DNA from: Alphaproteobacteria bacterium
Lineage (GTDB): Bacteria > Pseudomonadota > Alphaproteobacteria > Caulobacterales > Hyphomonadaceae
DNA: 64,000 bases
Assembly: GCA_018969425.1 (NCBI GenBank)
Contig: JAGWYJ010000001.1
Coordinates: 1 to 64,000 of the forward strand
Reading direction: 5' to 3'
Positions 10,258 to 19,787 of this stretch are shown piece after piece. The notes beneath the pieces were generated by a model. It did no database searches, was not told the DNA's origin, and saw only the letters and a program-made list of their open reading frames with translations. Position 1 is the stretch's first letter. Every line of letters begins with the position of its first letter. Both the position numbers and the translations under genes were made by a program.

Positions 10258-11250
10258 ATGCCACGCTCCCCTCAACCGCCTCCATTCGCGGCCAGCCCCA
10301 GCCCCAACGTCTCCGATGAGGCGCTGAGGGAAGCGGCTCGACACCTGCTCTCCGGCGGGCTCATCGGAATGCCCACGGAAACGGTCTACGGACTCGCCGC
10401 TGACGCCACTAACGGCCTCGCCGTAGCGGCCATCTACGCCGCCAAGGGGCGGCCAAGCTTCAATCCGCTGATCTGCCATGTCGACGGCCCCGAGATGGCG
10501 GCAGCCTGCGCCCGGATCGATGCGCGGGCGCTCGAGCTGATGGACCGGTTCTGGCCGGGCCCGCTCAGCCTCGTGCTGCCCCGGAGCGATACCTGTCCGG
10601 TGAGCGAGCTCGCAACCGCCGGCCTCTCCTCCATCGCTGTCCGATCTCCCGCTCATCCTGTAGCCCTTGAACTGATCCGTCAGGTCGGACGTCCCCTCGC
10701 AGCTCCCTCCGCCAATCGCTCGGAAGAACTCTCTCCGACCACGGCCCGACATGTGATCGAGGGACTGGGCGAGCGCGCGCCGATGGTTCTCGACGGCGGG
10801 ACGTGCCTCGCCGGAATCGAATCAACGATCGTCTCGCTGATCGGCCCGGACCCGGTGATGCTGCGTCCAGGCGCCGTAACGAGACATGAGATCGAGCAGA
10901 TCATCGGACCTCTGTCGACGCCCCATTCGTCTTCCGGAGTGATCTCGCCAGGGATGATGAGACGACACTATGCGCCTCGCGCGCGCCTTCGACTGAATGC
11001 GACGACCGTTGGTGCCGGAGAGGCCTTCCTCGCGTTCGGTCCCTCTCCTGCAAGCATTATCGCTACGTTGAACCTGTCGGAGAGCTCTCGCTTAGATGAA
11101 GCGGCGGCCAATCTTTTTTCAATGCTGCGCGAGCTCGATTCAAAATTCGAAGCCATCGCGATCGCGCCGATTCCGAACGAAGGACTTGGCGAAGGAATCA
11201 ACGATCGGATCAAACGAGCATCTGCACATCTTTTTGAAGATGGTGTATGA
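10258..11250 (+). CDS. L-threonylcarbamoyladenylate synthase (Sua5/YrdC/TsaC family)
   Basis: GGLIGMPTETVYGLAADATN, KGRPSFNPLICHV and a C-terminal Sua5 domain (LRPGAVTRHEIEQIIG). Confidence 0.93.
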   Translation: MPRSPQPPPFAASPSPNVSDEALREAARHLLSGGLIGMPTETVYGLAADATNGLAVAAIYAAKGRPSFNPLICHVDGPEMAAACARIDARALELMDRFWPGPLSLVLPRSDTCPVSELATAGLSSIAVRSPAHPVALELIRQVGRPLAAPSANRSEELSPTTARHVIEGLGERAPMVLDGGTCLAGIESTIVSLIGPDPVMLRPGAVTRHEIEQIIGPLSTPHSSSGVISPGMMRRHYAPRARLRLNATTVGAGEAFLAFGPSPASIIATLNLSESSRLDEAAANLFSMLRELDSKFEAIAIAPIPNEGLGEGINDRIKRASAHLFEDGV

Positions 11251-11350
11251 GGGATTCGCTGAGTCGTTTTCCTGAGGGATCATCTCAGCGAACAATTGGA
11301 TGATCGCTCACTTCGAGACATCATCTGAGGGACCATCAAGGAGACTTAGA

Positions 11351-11482
11351 ATGGCAACTGCGAAAAAACCTGCTGCGAAGAAGCCGGCTGCGAAGCCTGC
11401 TGCGAAGCCCGCCGCGAAGAAAGCCCCCGCCAAAAAAGCGGCTCCGGCTCCTGCGAAGAAAGCTGCTCCGAAGAAGAAGTAA
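11351..11482 (+). CDS. 43-aa Lys/Ala/Pro-rich basic protein (histone H1-like, low complexity)
   Basis: MATAKKPAAKKPAAKPAAKPAAKKAPAKKAAPAPAKKAAPKKK. ATG preceded by AAGGAGAC RBS-like sequence. Confidence 0.75.
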   Translation: MATAKKPAAKKPAAKPAAKPAAKKAPAKKAAPAPAKKAAPKKK

Positions 11483-11572
11483 TCTCTTCCTCTTCGGCGA
11501 TCGGGGCCCTAGTCGTCAGCCACGCTGATCCCGCCCCGAGAGCAGAGAACTTCGAACTTGAGTTGAATTCCT

Positions 11573-11601
11573 CGCGCCCATCTGATCATCAGATGGGCGC
11601 G
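11573..11601. repeat. Perfect 29-bp inverted repeat cgcgcccatctgatCatcagatgggcgcg
   Basis: 14-bp arms with a 1-nt centre in the noncoding gap between the KAP-rich protein and the SPFH-like gene. No T-tract on either side. Confidence 0.8.
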
Positions 11602-11942
11602 AACTCTTTGGGCGGTGTCTTTACGCATCCAGGCGCCCGATCCGGATACGCACTGTCGTCATCTGCAGTCGCACCCCAACTCGCAAAGCCTGTCCGTCGC
11701 CGCCTTTCGACCCTCAGCGCTCCCCTCGTCCTCCGACGCACCGATAGAGCCCCCCGCGACCAGCCAACCCGAGCTCCAAGCCGCGCCGCATGAACTCAAT
11801 AATTAACCAACAACCGATCAAAGCCCGTGATCCGCACCTGCGGCGCTCAAGCATCCTGGCAATTTTGATTTGTGGATAAGTTGACGAAAGGCTAATCTAG
11901 GCCTGCTGCATTCGGGAGACAGCACTCCGGGGACTTCAGGCT

Positions 11943-12971
11943 ATGGAATTCGTTGCGATCCTTGGCGTGGTAATACTCGCCGTTGTCTTGGTCGTCCTGA
12001 TGTACAGGGCTGCGAGAACATTTGAGGCCGGCGCTCACGCGACCTTCATCACCACCAAGGGCGGAGACTACCACGGAGCGCTGCGCGAACCGACGACAGT
12101 CTGGAACCCCTCGATCCGCGTGCTCCGAGACCGGCATGCGCCCGATATCAGTTTCATGACCTGCGACGCCTCCGGTCAGGAGTATTTCGAGAAGTCGCTG
12201 GTGATCCGACGCACGGGCGAGATTTCCCTTCGGGTCAACACCTGCGCGCCCCGTCCCTTCATCTCTCGCTCCTCGGAGAACCGACAACTGAGGGTCAAGG
12301 CCCGAGTGGCGTTTCAACTCGACATCGACCGCATCCAGATACCGGTCCAGATGCAGTCGTTCGGAGCTCTTCTCGGCGCACGGATCGAGAACCTCTTCGA
12401 CAACGCCATCGGCGAATACGAAAATCAGGATGTCCGCTCCCGCCAGGGCGAAATTGAGGCCAAGGTGCTCCAGCAGCTTCAGGACATCGAGTTTCCGCCG
12501 GACCCCACGCATCCCTCGGGAATGCCCCTTGGCATTCGCGTTTATGAGGCGGCCATGTCGATCGAGCCCGTGGCGAACGTCGCGACGGACGGGGACGCTC
12601 CCGGGGCGCGGGGAGCGATGTCCTACTCGACTGAGGAGCTTGATGAGCTCGCAGACATGCTTGAGAAGGCCAATCCTGCGACTGTCGAGACGCTCATGAA
12701 GATGATGGAGCTTCAGACCCGGCACAATATCGTGGAGATGCTTTGCAAGTCGGGGGGGCTCGTCGCCTTCACAGCGCCTGAGCTCGGTCTCTCCGAGCGC
12801 CCGCTCGACCGGAAAATCAGCGGCGCCAATCGAATGACCCCCGCCCCCAAGGAACAGGACGGGCCGGCGACCCTCACTTCGACGCCCGCAGCCGCTCCGG
12901 CCGAGACGCCGCCGCCGGCGCTCGACGCGGCAAGCGCTTACTACGCCAAAGGCGCTCCCAAGCGGGACTGA
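11943..12971 (+). CDS. Single-pass membrane protein with SPFH/band-7-like domain
   Basis: N-terminal TM (FVAILGVVILAVVLVVLMY); VKARVAFQLDIDRIQIPVQMQSFGALLGARIENLFDNAIGEYENQDVRSRQGEIEAKVLQQL resembles SPFH architecture. Pro/Ala-rich C-terminus. Confidence 0.55.
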   Translation: MEFVAILGVVILAVVLVVLMYRAARTFEAGAHATFITTKGGDYHGALREPTTVWNPSIRVLRDRHAPDISFMTCDASGQEYFEKSLVIRRTGEISLRVNTCAPRPFISRSSENRQLRVKARVAFQLDIDRIQIPVQMQSFGALLGARIENLFDNAIGEYENQDVRSRQGEIEAKVLQQLQDIEFPPDPTHPSGMPLGIRVYEAAMSIEPVANVATDGDAPGARGAMSYSTEELDELADMLEKANPATVETLMKMMELQTRHNIVEMLCKSGGLVAFTAPELGLSERPLDRKISGANRMTPAPKEQDGPATLTSTPAAAPAETPPPALDAASAYYAKGAPKRD

Positions 12972-12983
12972 AGCGGAGGGCTG

Positions 12984-14408
12984 TCAAAGGACGCGCCCGG
13001 GGTTCATGAGGCCCCGGGGATCCAGCGCAGCCTTGATCGCCCTCATCATGTCCATCTCCACCGGAGACTTCCTCGCCGCCAGCTCCTCTCGCTTGAGACG
13101 GCCAATGCCGTGCTCGGCGGAAATAGAACCGTTGAGGTCGCAGACCAGATCATGCACCGCCCTTGATACGATCACCCCCTCTCCCTCGACGAAGGCGTCC
13201 TGATCGACCCCAGGCGGCGGGGTCACATTATAATGCATGTTCCCGTCCCCGACGTGACCGAAGGCGATGATATCCGCTCCCGGAGCCAGACGCCCTACCA
13301 GGGCCTCGGCCCGTCTCATGAACTCAGGAAGGCGCGAGACCGGAACCGAGACGTCATGCTTCAGCGCCTTGCCGTGAGCCCGCTCGGCGACAGCGATGTT
13401 CTCTCTGATCTTCCAGAGCATGCGAGCCTGCGCATCGCTTTCAGCGATCACCGCATCTGAAATAAGACCGGCCTCGGCCGCCGCTCCCAGACAGCCCTCT
13501 ATCACTTCCCGGGCTCCTTCCGGCCGCGCCAGCGAGATCTCCATCAGCACTCTCCATGGCGCGGAGGTGGGAAGAGGATCACGAACTCCAGGAATGTGCC
13601 TCAGCACAAGATCTAGGCCGAACGCGGGGATGAGCTCAAAGCCGGTTACGGCCCCCCCTGTGTAGGCTTTCGCCGAAGCGAGGAATGCGACAGCGTCCTC
13701 ACACGAGCCGACCACGGCCCATGCCGTCTGACGCAGGGCTGGTGAAGGAAAAAGTTTGAGACTCGCCGCCGTAACGATGCCGAGGGTGCCTTCGCCGCCT
13801 ATGAACAGATGCTTGAGGTCATAACCGGTATTGTCCTTCCTGAGCCCTCGCAGACCATTCCAGATCCGTCCATCCGGCAGGACCGCCTCAAGGCCCAGCA
13901 CCAGATCACGCATCATGCCGTAACGGAGAACCGCCACGCCGCCGGCATTGGTCGACACCAAGCCGCCAATAGTCGCCACACCCTCAGCGCCCAGCGATAG
14001 CGGGAAGAGGCGTCCATGGGCTGCAGCCGTCTCCTGAGCGCGCGTCAGAACCACGCCGGCCTCCAGGGTCATGGAGTCGTTCAGCGGATCCACCTCACGA
14101 ACCTTGTCCATGCGTCGCATCGAAATGAGGACCTCACCATAGGGCACGCCGCCGTTCACCAGCCCCGAGTTTCCACCCTGAGGCGTCATCGCAATGCCCA
14201 TAGCCGAGCAGATTGAAACCGCCGCCGCCGCCTCGGAGACAGAGGCCGGCTTGACGAGAACAGGCGTCGCCCCCTTCCAGCGGCCTCGCCAGTCAGTGAT
14301 CAGAGGCGCCAGTTCGTGAGCGTCCGTAGAAACTCCCCGAGGACCGAGGGCGTCAGTCAGACGCCTCACCAGCTCATCCACGTTCCCGCCAGGCTCCAGG
14401 TCAACCAT
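12984..14408 (-). CDS. FAD-binding oxidoreductase, GlcD/D-2-hydroxyacid dehydrogenase family
   Basis: PQGGNSGLVNGGVP FAD-binding loop, GGLVSTNAGG, and C-terminal GSISAEHGIGRLKREEL. Start set at the internal ATG. Confidence 0.9.
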   Translation of the reverse strand: MVDLEPGGNVDELVRRLTDALGPRGVSTDAHELAPLITDWRGRWKGATPVLVKPASVSEAAAAVSICSAMGIAMTPQGGNSGLVNGGVPYGEVLISMRRMDKVREVDPLNDSMTLEAGVVLTRAQETAAAHGRLFPLSLGAEGVATIGGLVSTNAGGVAVLRYGMMRDLVLGLEAVLPDGRIWNGLRGLRKDNTGYDLKHLFIGGEGTLGIVTAASLKLFPSPALRQTAWAVVGSCEDAVAFLASAKAYTGGAVTGFELIPAFGLDLVLRHIPGVRDPLPTSAPWRVLMEISLARPEGAREVIEGCLGAAAEAGLISDAVIAESDAQARMLWKIRENIAVAERAHGKALKHDVSVPVSRLPEFMRRAEALVGRLAPGADIIAFGHVGDGNMHYNVTPPPGVDQDAFVEGEGVIVSRAVHDLVCDLNGSISAEHGIGRLKREELAARKSPVEMDMMRAIKAALDPRGLMNPGRVL

Positions 14409-14480
14409 TCCGCACTCTCCTTCAACAGACGAGCTCCCAAAGGCTGCGTCAGGAACGCATCTCACCTGCTTGCGAGCCGC

Positions 14481-14522
14481 CGCCCCGAGTCGGGGCGCCG
14501 ATCCGGGCTCCGCCCCGGATCG
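14481..14522. repeat. Two adjacent perfect hairpins in a divergent promoter region
   Basis: CGCCCCG-AGT-CGGGGCG (14481-14497) followed by CGATCCGGG-CTCCGC-CCCGGATCG (14499-14522). Confidence 0.7.
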
Positions 14523-14682
14523 ACGAAAGCATCTCTTGACTGTCCCGATCCAGAGACGGCCAAACCCGCACCCGGTCAAGCCGCTGCCTGAGGGGCGCGC
14601 CGGCCGCTCGACCAAGGCGCGACTTGACGGACGCCTCGCGCGAGGCTCCAACCTCCCTGAGCGTACATTCGGGAGATGCGAC

Positions 14683-15465
14683 ATGGCCTATTCACCCTTC
14701 AACCTGTCCGGAAAGGTCGCTCTGGTCACCGGCGGCAACCGCGGCATCGGACTTGGAATGGCCGACGCCCTCGCCCAGGCGGGCGCCCGCGTCGCGATCT
14801 GGGGAACCCATGCCGGCAATAACGCCAAGGCGGTTCAGAGCCTTCTAGCCCACGGAGGGGAGGCTGCGGCCTGGACCGTGGATGTGTCGGACGAAACAGC
14901 GGTAGCGCAGGCGATGCGAGACGTGGTCGCCACCTTTGGTCGTGTCGACAGCGTCTTCGCGAACGCAGGCATCGGCGGCGGCGCGAAGTCGTTCGCCGAG
15001 TTCCCGACGGAAACCTATCGCCGTGTTCTCTCGGTGAATCTCGACGGCGTGTTCTTCACATTACGAGAGGCATGCAAGCATATGGTCGAACGCGCAGGCG
15101 CCGGAGACCCGGGAGGCTCCCTCGCCGGCGTCGCCTCCCTCGCCGCCATCGAGGGAGCGGCCCGGAATGAAGCCTATGCCGCGACCAAGGGCGCGGTCAT
15201 GTCGATGATCAAGTCAATCGCAGTCGAGCATGCCCGGTTCGGGATACGCGCGAACTCCATTCTCCCGGGATGGATCGCCACCGACATGACGCAAGGCGCT
15301 CAGGACAGCGCCGCGTTTGCTGAAAAAGTCCTGCCGCGCGTTCCGGCGCGTCGCTGGGGACAGCCGGCGGACTTCGGAGGCGTCGCCGTCTATCTTGCCT
15401 CCGACGCGTCGTCCTATCATTCAGGCGACAGCTTCGTGATCGACGGCGCCTACTCCATCTTCTGA
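14683..15465 (+). CDS. SDR family oxidoreductase
   Basis: ALVTGGNRGIGLG Rossmann motif and YAATKGAV catalytic motif. Confidence 0.92.
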   Translation: MAYSPFNLSGKVALVTGGNRGIGLGMADALAQAGARVAIWGTHAGNNAKAVQSLLAHGGEAAAWTVDVSDETAVAQAMRDVVATFGRVDSVFANAGIGGGAKSFAEFPTETYRRVLSVNLDGVFFTLREACKHMVERAGAGDPGGSLAGVASLAAIEGAARNEAYAATKGAVMSMIKSIAVEHARFGIRANSILPGWIATDMTQGAQDSAAFAEKVLPRVPARRWGQPADFGGVAVYLASDASSYHSGDSFVIDGAYSIF

Positions 15466-15497
15466 TCTTCGTCTCGTTCCAGGGGGAGCACCCTTCC

Positions 15498-18365
15498 ATG
15501 ACCGGCTTCGGATTCGAATTTCGCCGCATACTTTTTAGCGTAGCGGCGGCCTTTTCCGCCTGCATGGCGCTGAGCTCGTGCCAGCCGGCAGGCGAACGCG
15601 CCGATATCCAGAGCGTGTCCGTCCCGCCTCTCGAACCGGCTTTCCGCCAGCTTGAGAACGGTCTCAGGGTCTACTCCCTGCCCGACCCGACCACCGCCAG
15701 CGTGACAGTTCAGGTATGGTATGACGTCGGGAGCAAGGATGATCCGCCGGGGCGCTCCGGATTTGCGCATCTGTTCGAACACCTGATGTTCAAGTCCACC
15801 CGCAACATGCCGCCGGAGTTCTTCGATCGCCTGACGGAGGATGCTGGCGGATATAACAACGCCTCGACCTGGAATGATTTCACCAACTATTACGAGACGG
15901 TTCCGGCCAATCATCTCGAACGAGTTCTGTGGGGTGAGGCCGAGAGAATGGGCTCGCTTGTCGTAGACGAGGCCAACTTTCGATCCGAACGCGATGTGGT
16001 CAAGGAAGAGCTCCGGCAGAACGTCCTGTCCCAGCCCTATGGCAAACTGTTCGCGCTCTATATCGCCCAGGCCTCTTTTGACGTTCACCCCTATGGCCGG
16101 CCCGGCATCGGATCCATAGCAGACCTCGACGCTGCTACGATCGAGGACGTCCGGGCGTTTCACGCGGCCTATTACCGGCCGGACAACGCCGTACTTGTCG
16201 TGTCAGGCAATTTCGATCAGGCCCAGCTGGACGCATGGGTCGACCGCTATTTCGCAGGCATCAAGACGCCCGACCGTCCGATCCCGCGCGTCGCTGCGAT
16301 CGAACCCGAACGCAAACAACCGAAGGACTATACGGTTTACGAACCCAATGTCCCGCTTCCGGCGATCGCGATGTCATGGCCTTCACCGGCCGCCGACAGC
16401 CAGGACGTCGCGGCGTGGTCGCTGCTGGACGCGATCCTGACCCGAGGTCAGTCCTCCAGGCTCTACCAGTCGCTGGTCTACGAACAGAAGGCTGCGGCGG
16501 AGGTGTTTTCAAGTTTCGAGGTCACTCAGCACCCCGGGGTGTATTCACTCGGCATGATCCTGAGCGAGGGAAAAAACGCGGAAGAGGGCCTCGGCCTTCT
16601 TAAAACGGAAATATCTCGCCTGCGTGACGGCGGCGTGACCGAAGCGGAGATCGCCGAGGCGCGCAACGAGCTCATTGCCGCAGCGCTTGAGTCGCGCGAG
16701 ACCGCAGAAGGTCGAGCCTTCGAGCTCGCTCGCTCCGTCATTCTTTTCAAAGACCCGAAGGCCTCGGACGTCCTGATCTCCAGGCTGCAGGACGTGACGA
16801 TCGCAGACATCGCGAGAGTTGCCGGAGATATTCTTCGCGACGATCGCGTCACCACAATCCGCTATCTGCCTGAGGAACTTCAGAACGGCGCCGAAGAGGC
16901 CAAGTTCGCCGACGCGCCCGGGATCCAGGCGACACGGCTCGACATCCCCCAGGGGGAGATCCCTTCCTATGAGCTGGCGTCAGAGGCGCAGCGTCAGACG
17001 CCTCCGACGGCCGGAGCGCCGGTCGCCGCCAGCGTTCCCGACGCCCAGACGAAAACCCTCCCCAACGGTCTGAAGGTTATCGTCGCATCCAAGCCCGGAC
17101 TGCCTCTTGTCAGCGCCAGCCTTAAGCTCCCAGCCGGAACGGCCCTTGACCCGTCCGGGAAGGCCGGCCTCGCCGCAATGACGGCTGATCTGGCCACGCG
17201 CGGGGCCGCCGAGCGCTCAGCGACAGACATCTCCCGTCAGATCGAAAGCCTCGGAGCTGCGATCTCGGCCGGAGCGGGCCCGGATGCGACAGATGTCTCG
17301 ATCATGACCCGAACGGACTACGCAGACGATGTGTTCGCGATCATGTCTGATGTCGTTCGGGCCCCGACATTCGGCCAGGATGAGCTGGATCGCGCTCAAC
17401 GCGAGACGCTGGACGGTCTGATGGTCGCTCTTCGTCAGCCCTCATCGGTCGGACGTTTCGCCATGAACCGGGTGATCTTCGGCAATGACGGGTATGGCTC
17501 AACCCCGACCCCCAACAGCGTCAAGTCGTTGTCCCGGGAGGACATCGCCGCCTTCCACTCGCGCTTCTGGCGCCCGGAGGGAGCCGTCCTGGTCATCGCC
17601 GGCGGCATCGAGGCGGACGCCGGCTTCAGGCTCGCCGAAACGGCTTTCGGCGATTGGCGCCCGGAAGGGTCGGCGGATAAGCCCGAGACTCAGGCCGCGT
17701 CCGTATCCCCGAAACCGCGTACTGTGGTGATCGACATTCCGGAGATCGGACAAGCGGCAGTTCTGATGGGCGCCGTCGGACCGGCGAGACTGGATAAGGA
17801 TTTCTTTTCCGCGCTTGTTGCGAACGACGTTCTCGGGGGCGGATATTCCGCTCGCCTGAATTCTGAGATCCGCATCAAAAGGGGATTGTCCTACGGGGCT
17901 CGATCGCAGGTATCGTCCCGGCAGAAGCCTGGACCTATCATCGCCTCGGCCCAGACACGAAATGACGCCGTCCCGCAGGTGGTCGATCTCATGACCGCCG
18001 AGCTGAAACGACTCGGCAGCGAGCCAATCAGCGAGGCGGAGATGACAGCAAGAAAGGCGGTTCTCGTCGGGTCCTTCGGACGGGATGTAGAGACGGCAGG
18101 GGGACTGGCCGCTCAGCTCTCATCGCTCGCCCAGTTCGGGCTGCCGCCTGACAGCCTCGGCGACTTCTCGGAAGCTGTCGTAGGGGTTACAGCCGCTGAG
18201 GCCGGGGCCTCGGGACGAACCCTTTATGACCCGGCGCGTTCCAACCTCATCATTGTAGGGGATGCGAAGATCTTCTGGGACAAGATCATACGCATGCGTC
18301 CTGACGCCGAGCGCATCAGCATCGACGCCCTTGACCTTGACCGCGCATCTTTGAAAGCGGAGTGA
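15498..18365 (+). CDS. M16 family (insulinase-like) metallopeptidase, two-repeat form
   Basis: 955 aa; lipoprotein-like N-terminus (LSSCQP) and inverted zinc motif HLFEHLMFKS (HxxEH). Confidence 0.94.
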   Translation: MTGFGFEFRRILFSVAAAFSACMALSSCQPAGERADIQSVSVPPLEPAFRQLENGLRVYSLPDPTTASVTVQVWYDVGSKDDPPGRSGFAHLFEHLMFKSTRNMPPEFFDRLTEDAGGYNNASTWNDFTNYYETVPANHLERVLWGEAERMGSLVVDEANFRSERDVVKEELRQNVLSQPYGKLFALYIAQASFDVHPYGRPGIGSIADLDAATIEDVRAFHAAYYRPDNAVLVVSGNFDQAQLDAWVDRYFAGIKTPDRPIPRVAAIEPERKQPKDYTVYEPNVPLPAIAMSWPSPAADSQDVAAWSLLDAILTRGQSSRLYQSLVYEQKAAAEVFSSFEVTQHPGVYSLGMILSEGKNAEEGLGLLKTEISRLRDGGVTEAEIAEARNELIAAALESRETAEGRAFELARSVILFKDPKASDVLISRLQDVTIADIARVAGDILRDDRVTTIRYLPEELQNGAEEAKFADAPGIQATRLDIPQGEIPSYELASEAQRQTPPTAGAPVAASVPDAQTKTLPNGLKVIVASKPGLPLVSASLKLPAGTALDPSGKAGLAAMTADLATRGAAERSATDISRQIESLGAAISAGAGPDATDVSIMTRTDYADDVFAIMSDVVRAPTFGQDELDRAQRETLDGLMVALRQPSSVGRFAMNRVIFGNDGYGSTPTPNSVKSLSREDIAAFHSRFWRPEGAVLVIAGGIEADAGFRLAETAFGDWRPEGSADKPETQAASVSPKPRTVVIDIPEIGQAAVLMGAVGPARLDKDFFSALVANDVLGGGYSARLNSEIRIKRGLSYGARSQVSSRQKPGPIIASAQTRNDAVPQVVDLMTAELKRLGSEPISEAEMTARKAVLVGSFGRDVETAGGLAAQLSSLAQFGLPPDSLGDFSEAVVGVTAAEAGASGRTLYDPARSNLIIVGDAKIFWDKIIRMRPDAERISIDALDLDRASLKAE

Positions 18366-18367
18366 GG

Positions 18368-18395
18368 CTTCGCCCCTGGGATTTCAGGGGCGAAG
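18368..18395. terminator. Hairpin cttcgcccctg-ggattt-caggggcgaag between convergent genes
   Basis: Perfect 11-bp stem between the M16 peptidase stop (+) and the aminotransferase stop (-). Probably bidirectional. Confidence 0.65.
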
Positions 18396-18400
18396 GGTGA

Positions 18401-19735
<1,335 letters not shown>

Positions 19736-19787
19736 TCAGCCTCCAAAGCCGTTTGAAGGCTGAGCGATCCTCCATTACCCTTCCCCG

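Noticed and set aside
11351-11482. Possible tandem or CRISPR-like repeat in the KAP-rich region
   Set aside because: The repeats are codon-level Lys/Ala/Pro repetition inside a coding sequence, not spaced direct repeats.
11563-11806. Two small overlapping ORFs (76 and 63 aa)
   Set aside because: Overlap the perfect palindrome, Ser/Arg/Pro-rich, no convincing RBS or domain; treated as noncoding.
11871-11879. Perfect DnaA box TGTGGATAA
   Set aside because: A single 9-mer is expected by chance at about this frequency in 64 kb on two strands. No cluster, DUE or replication genes nearby, so not called an origin.
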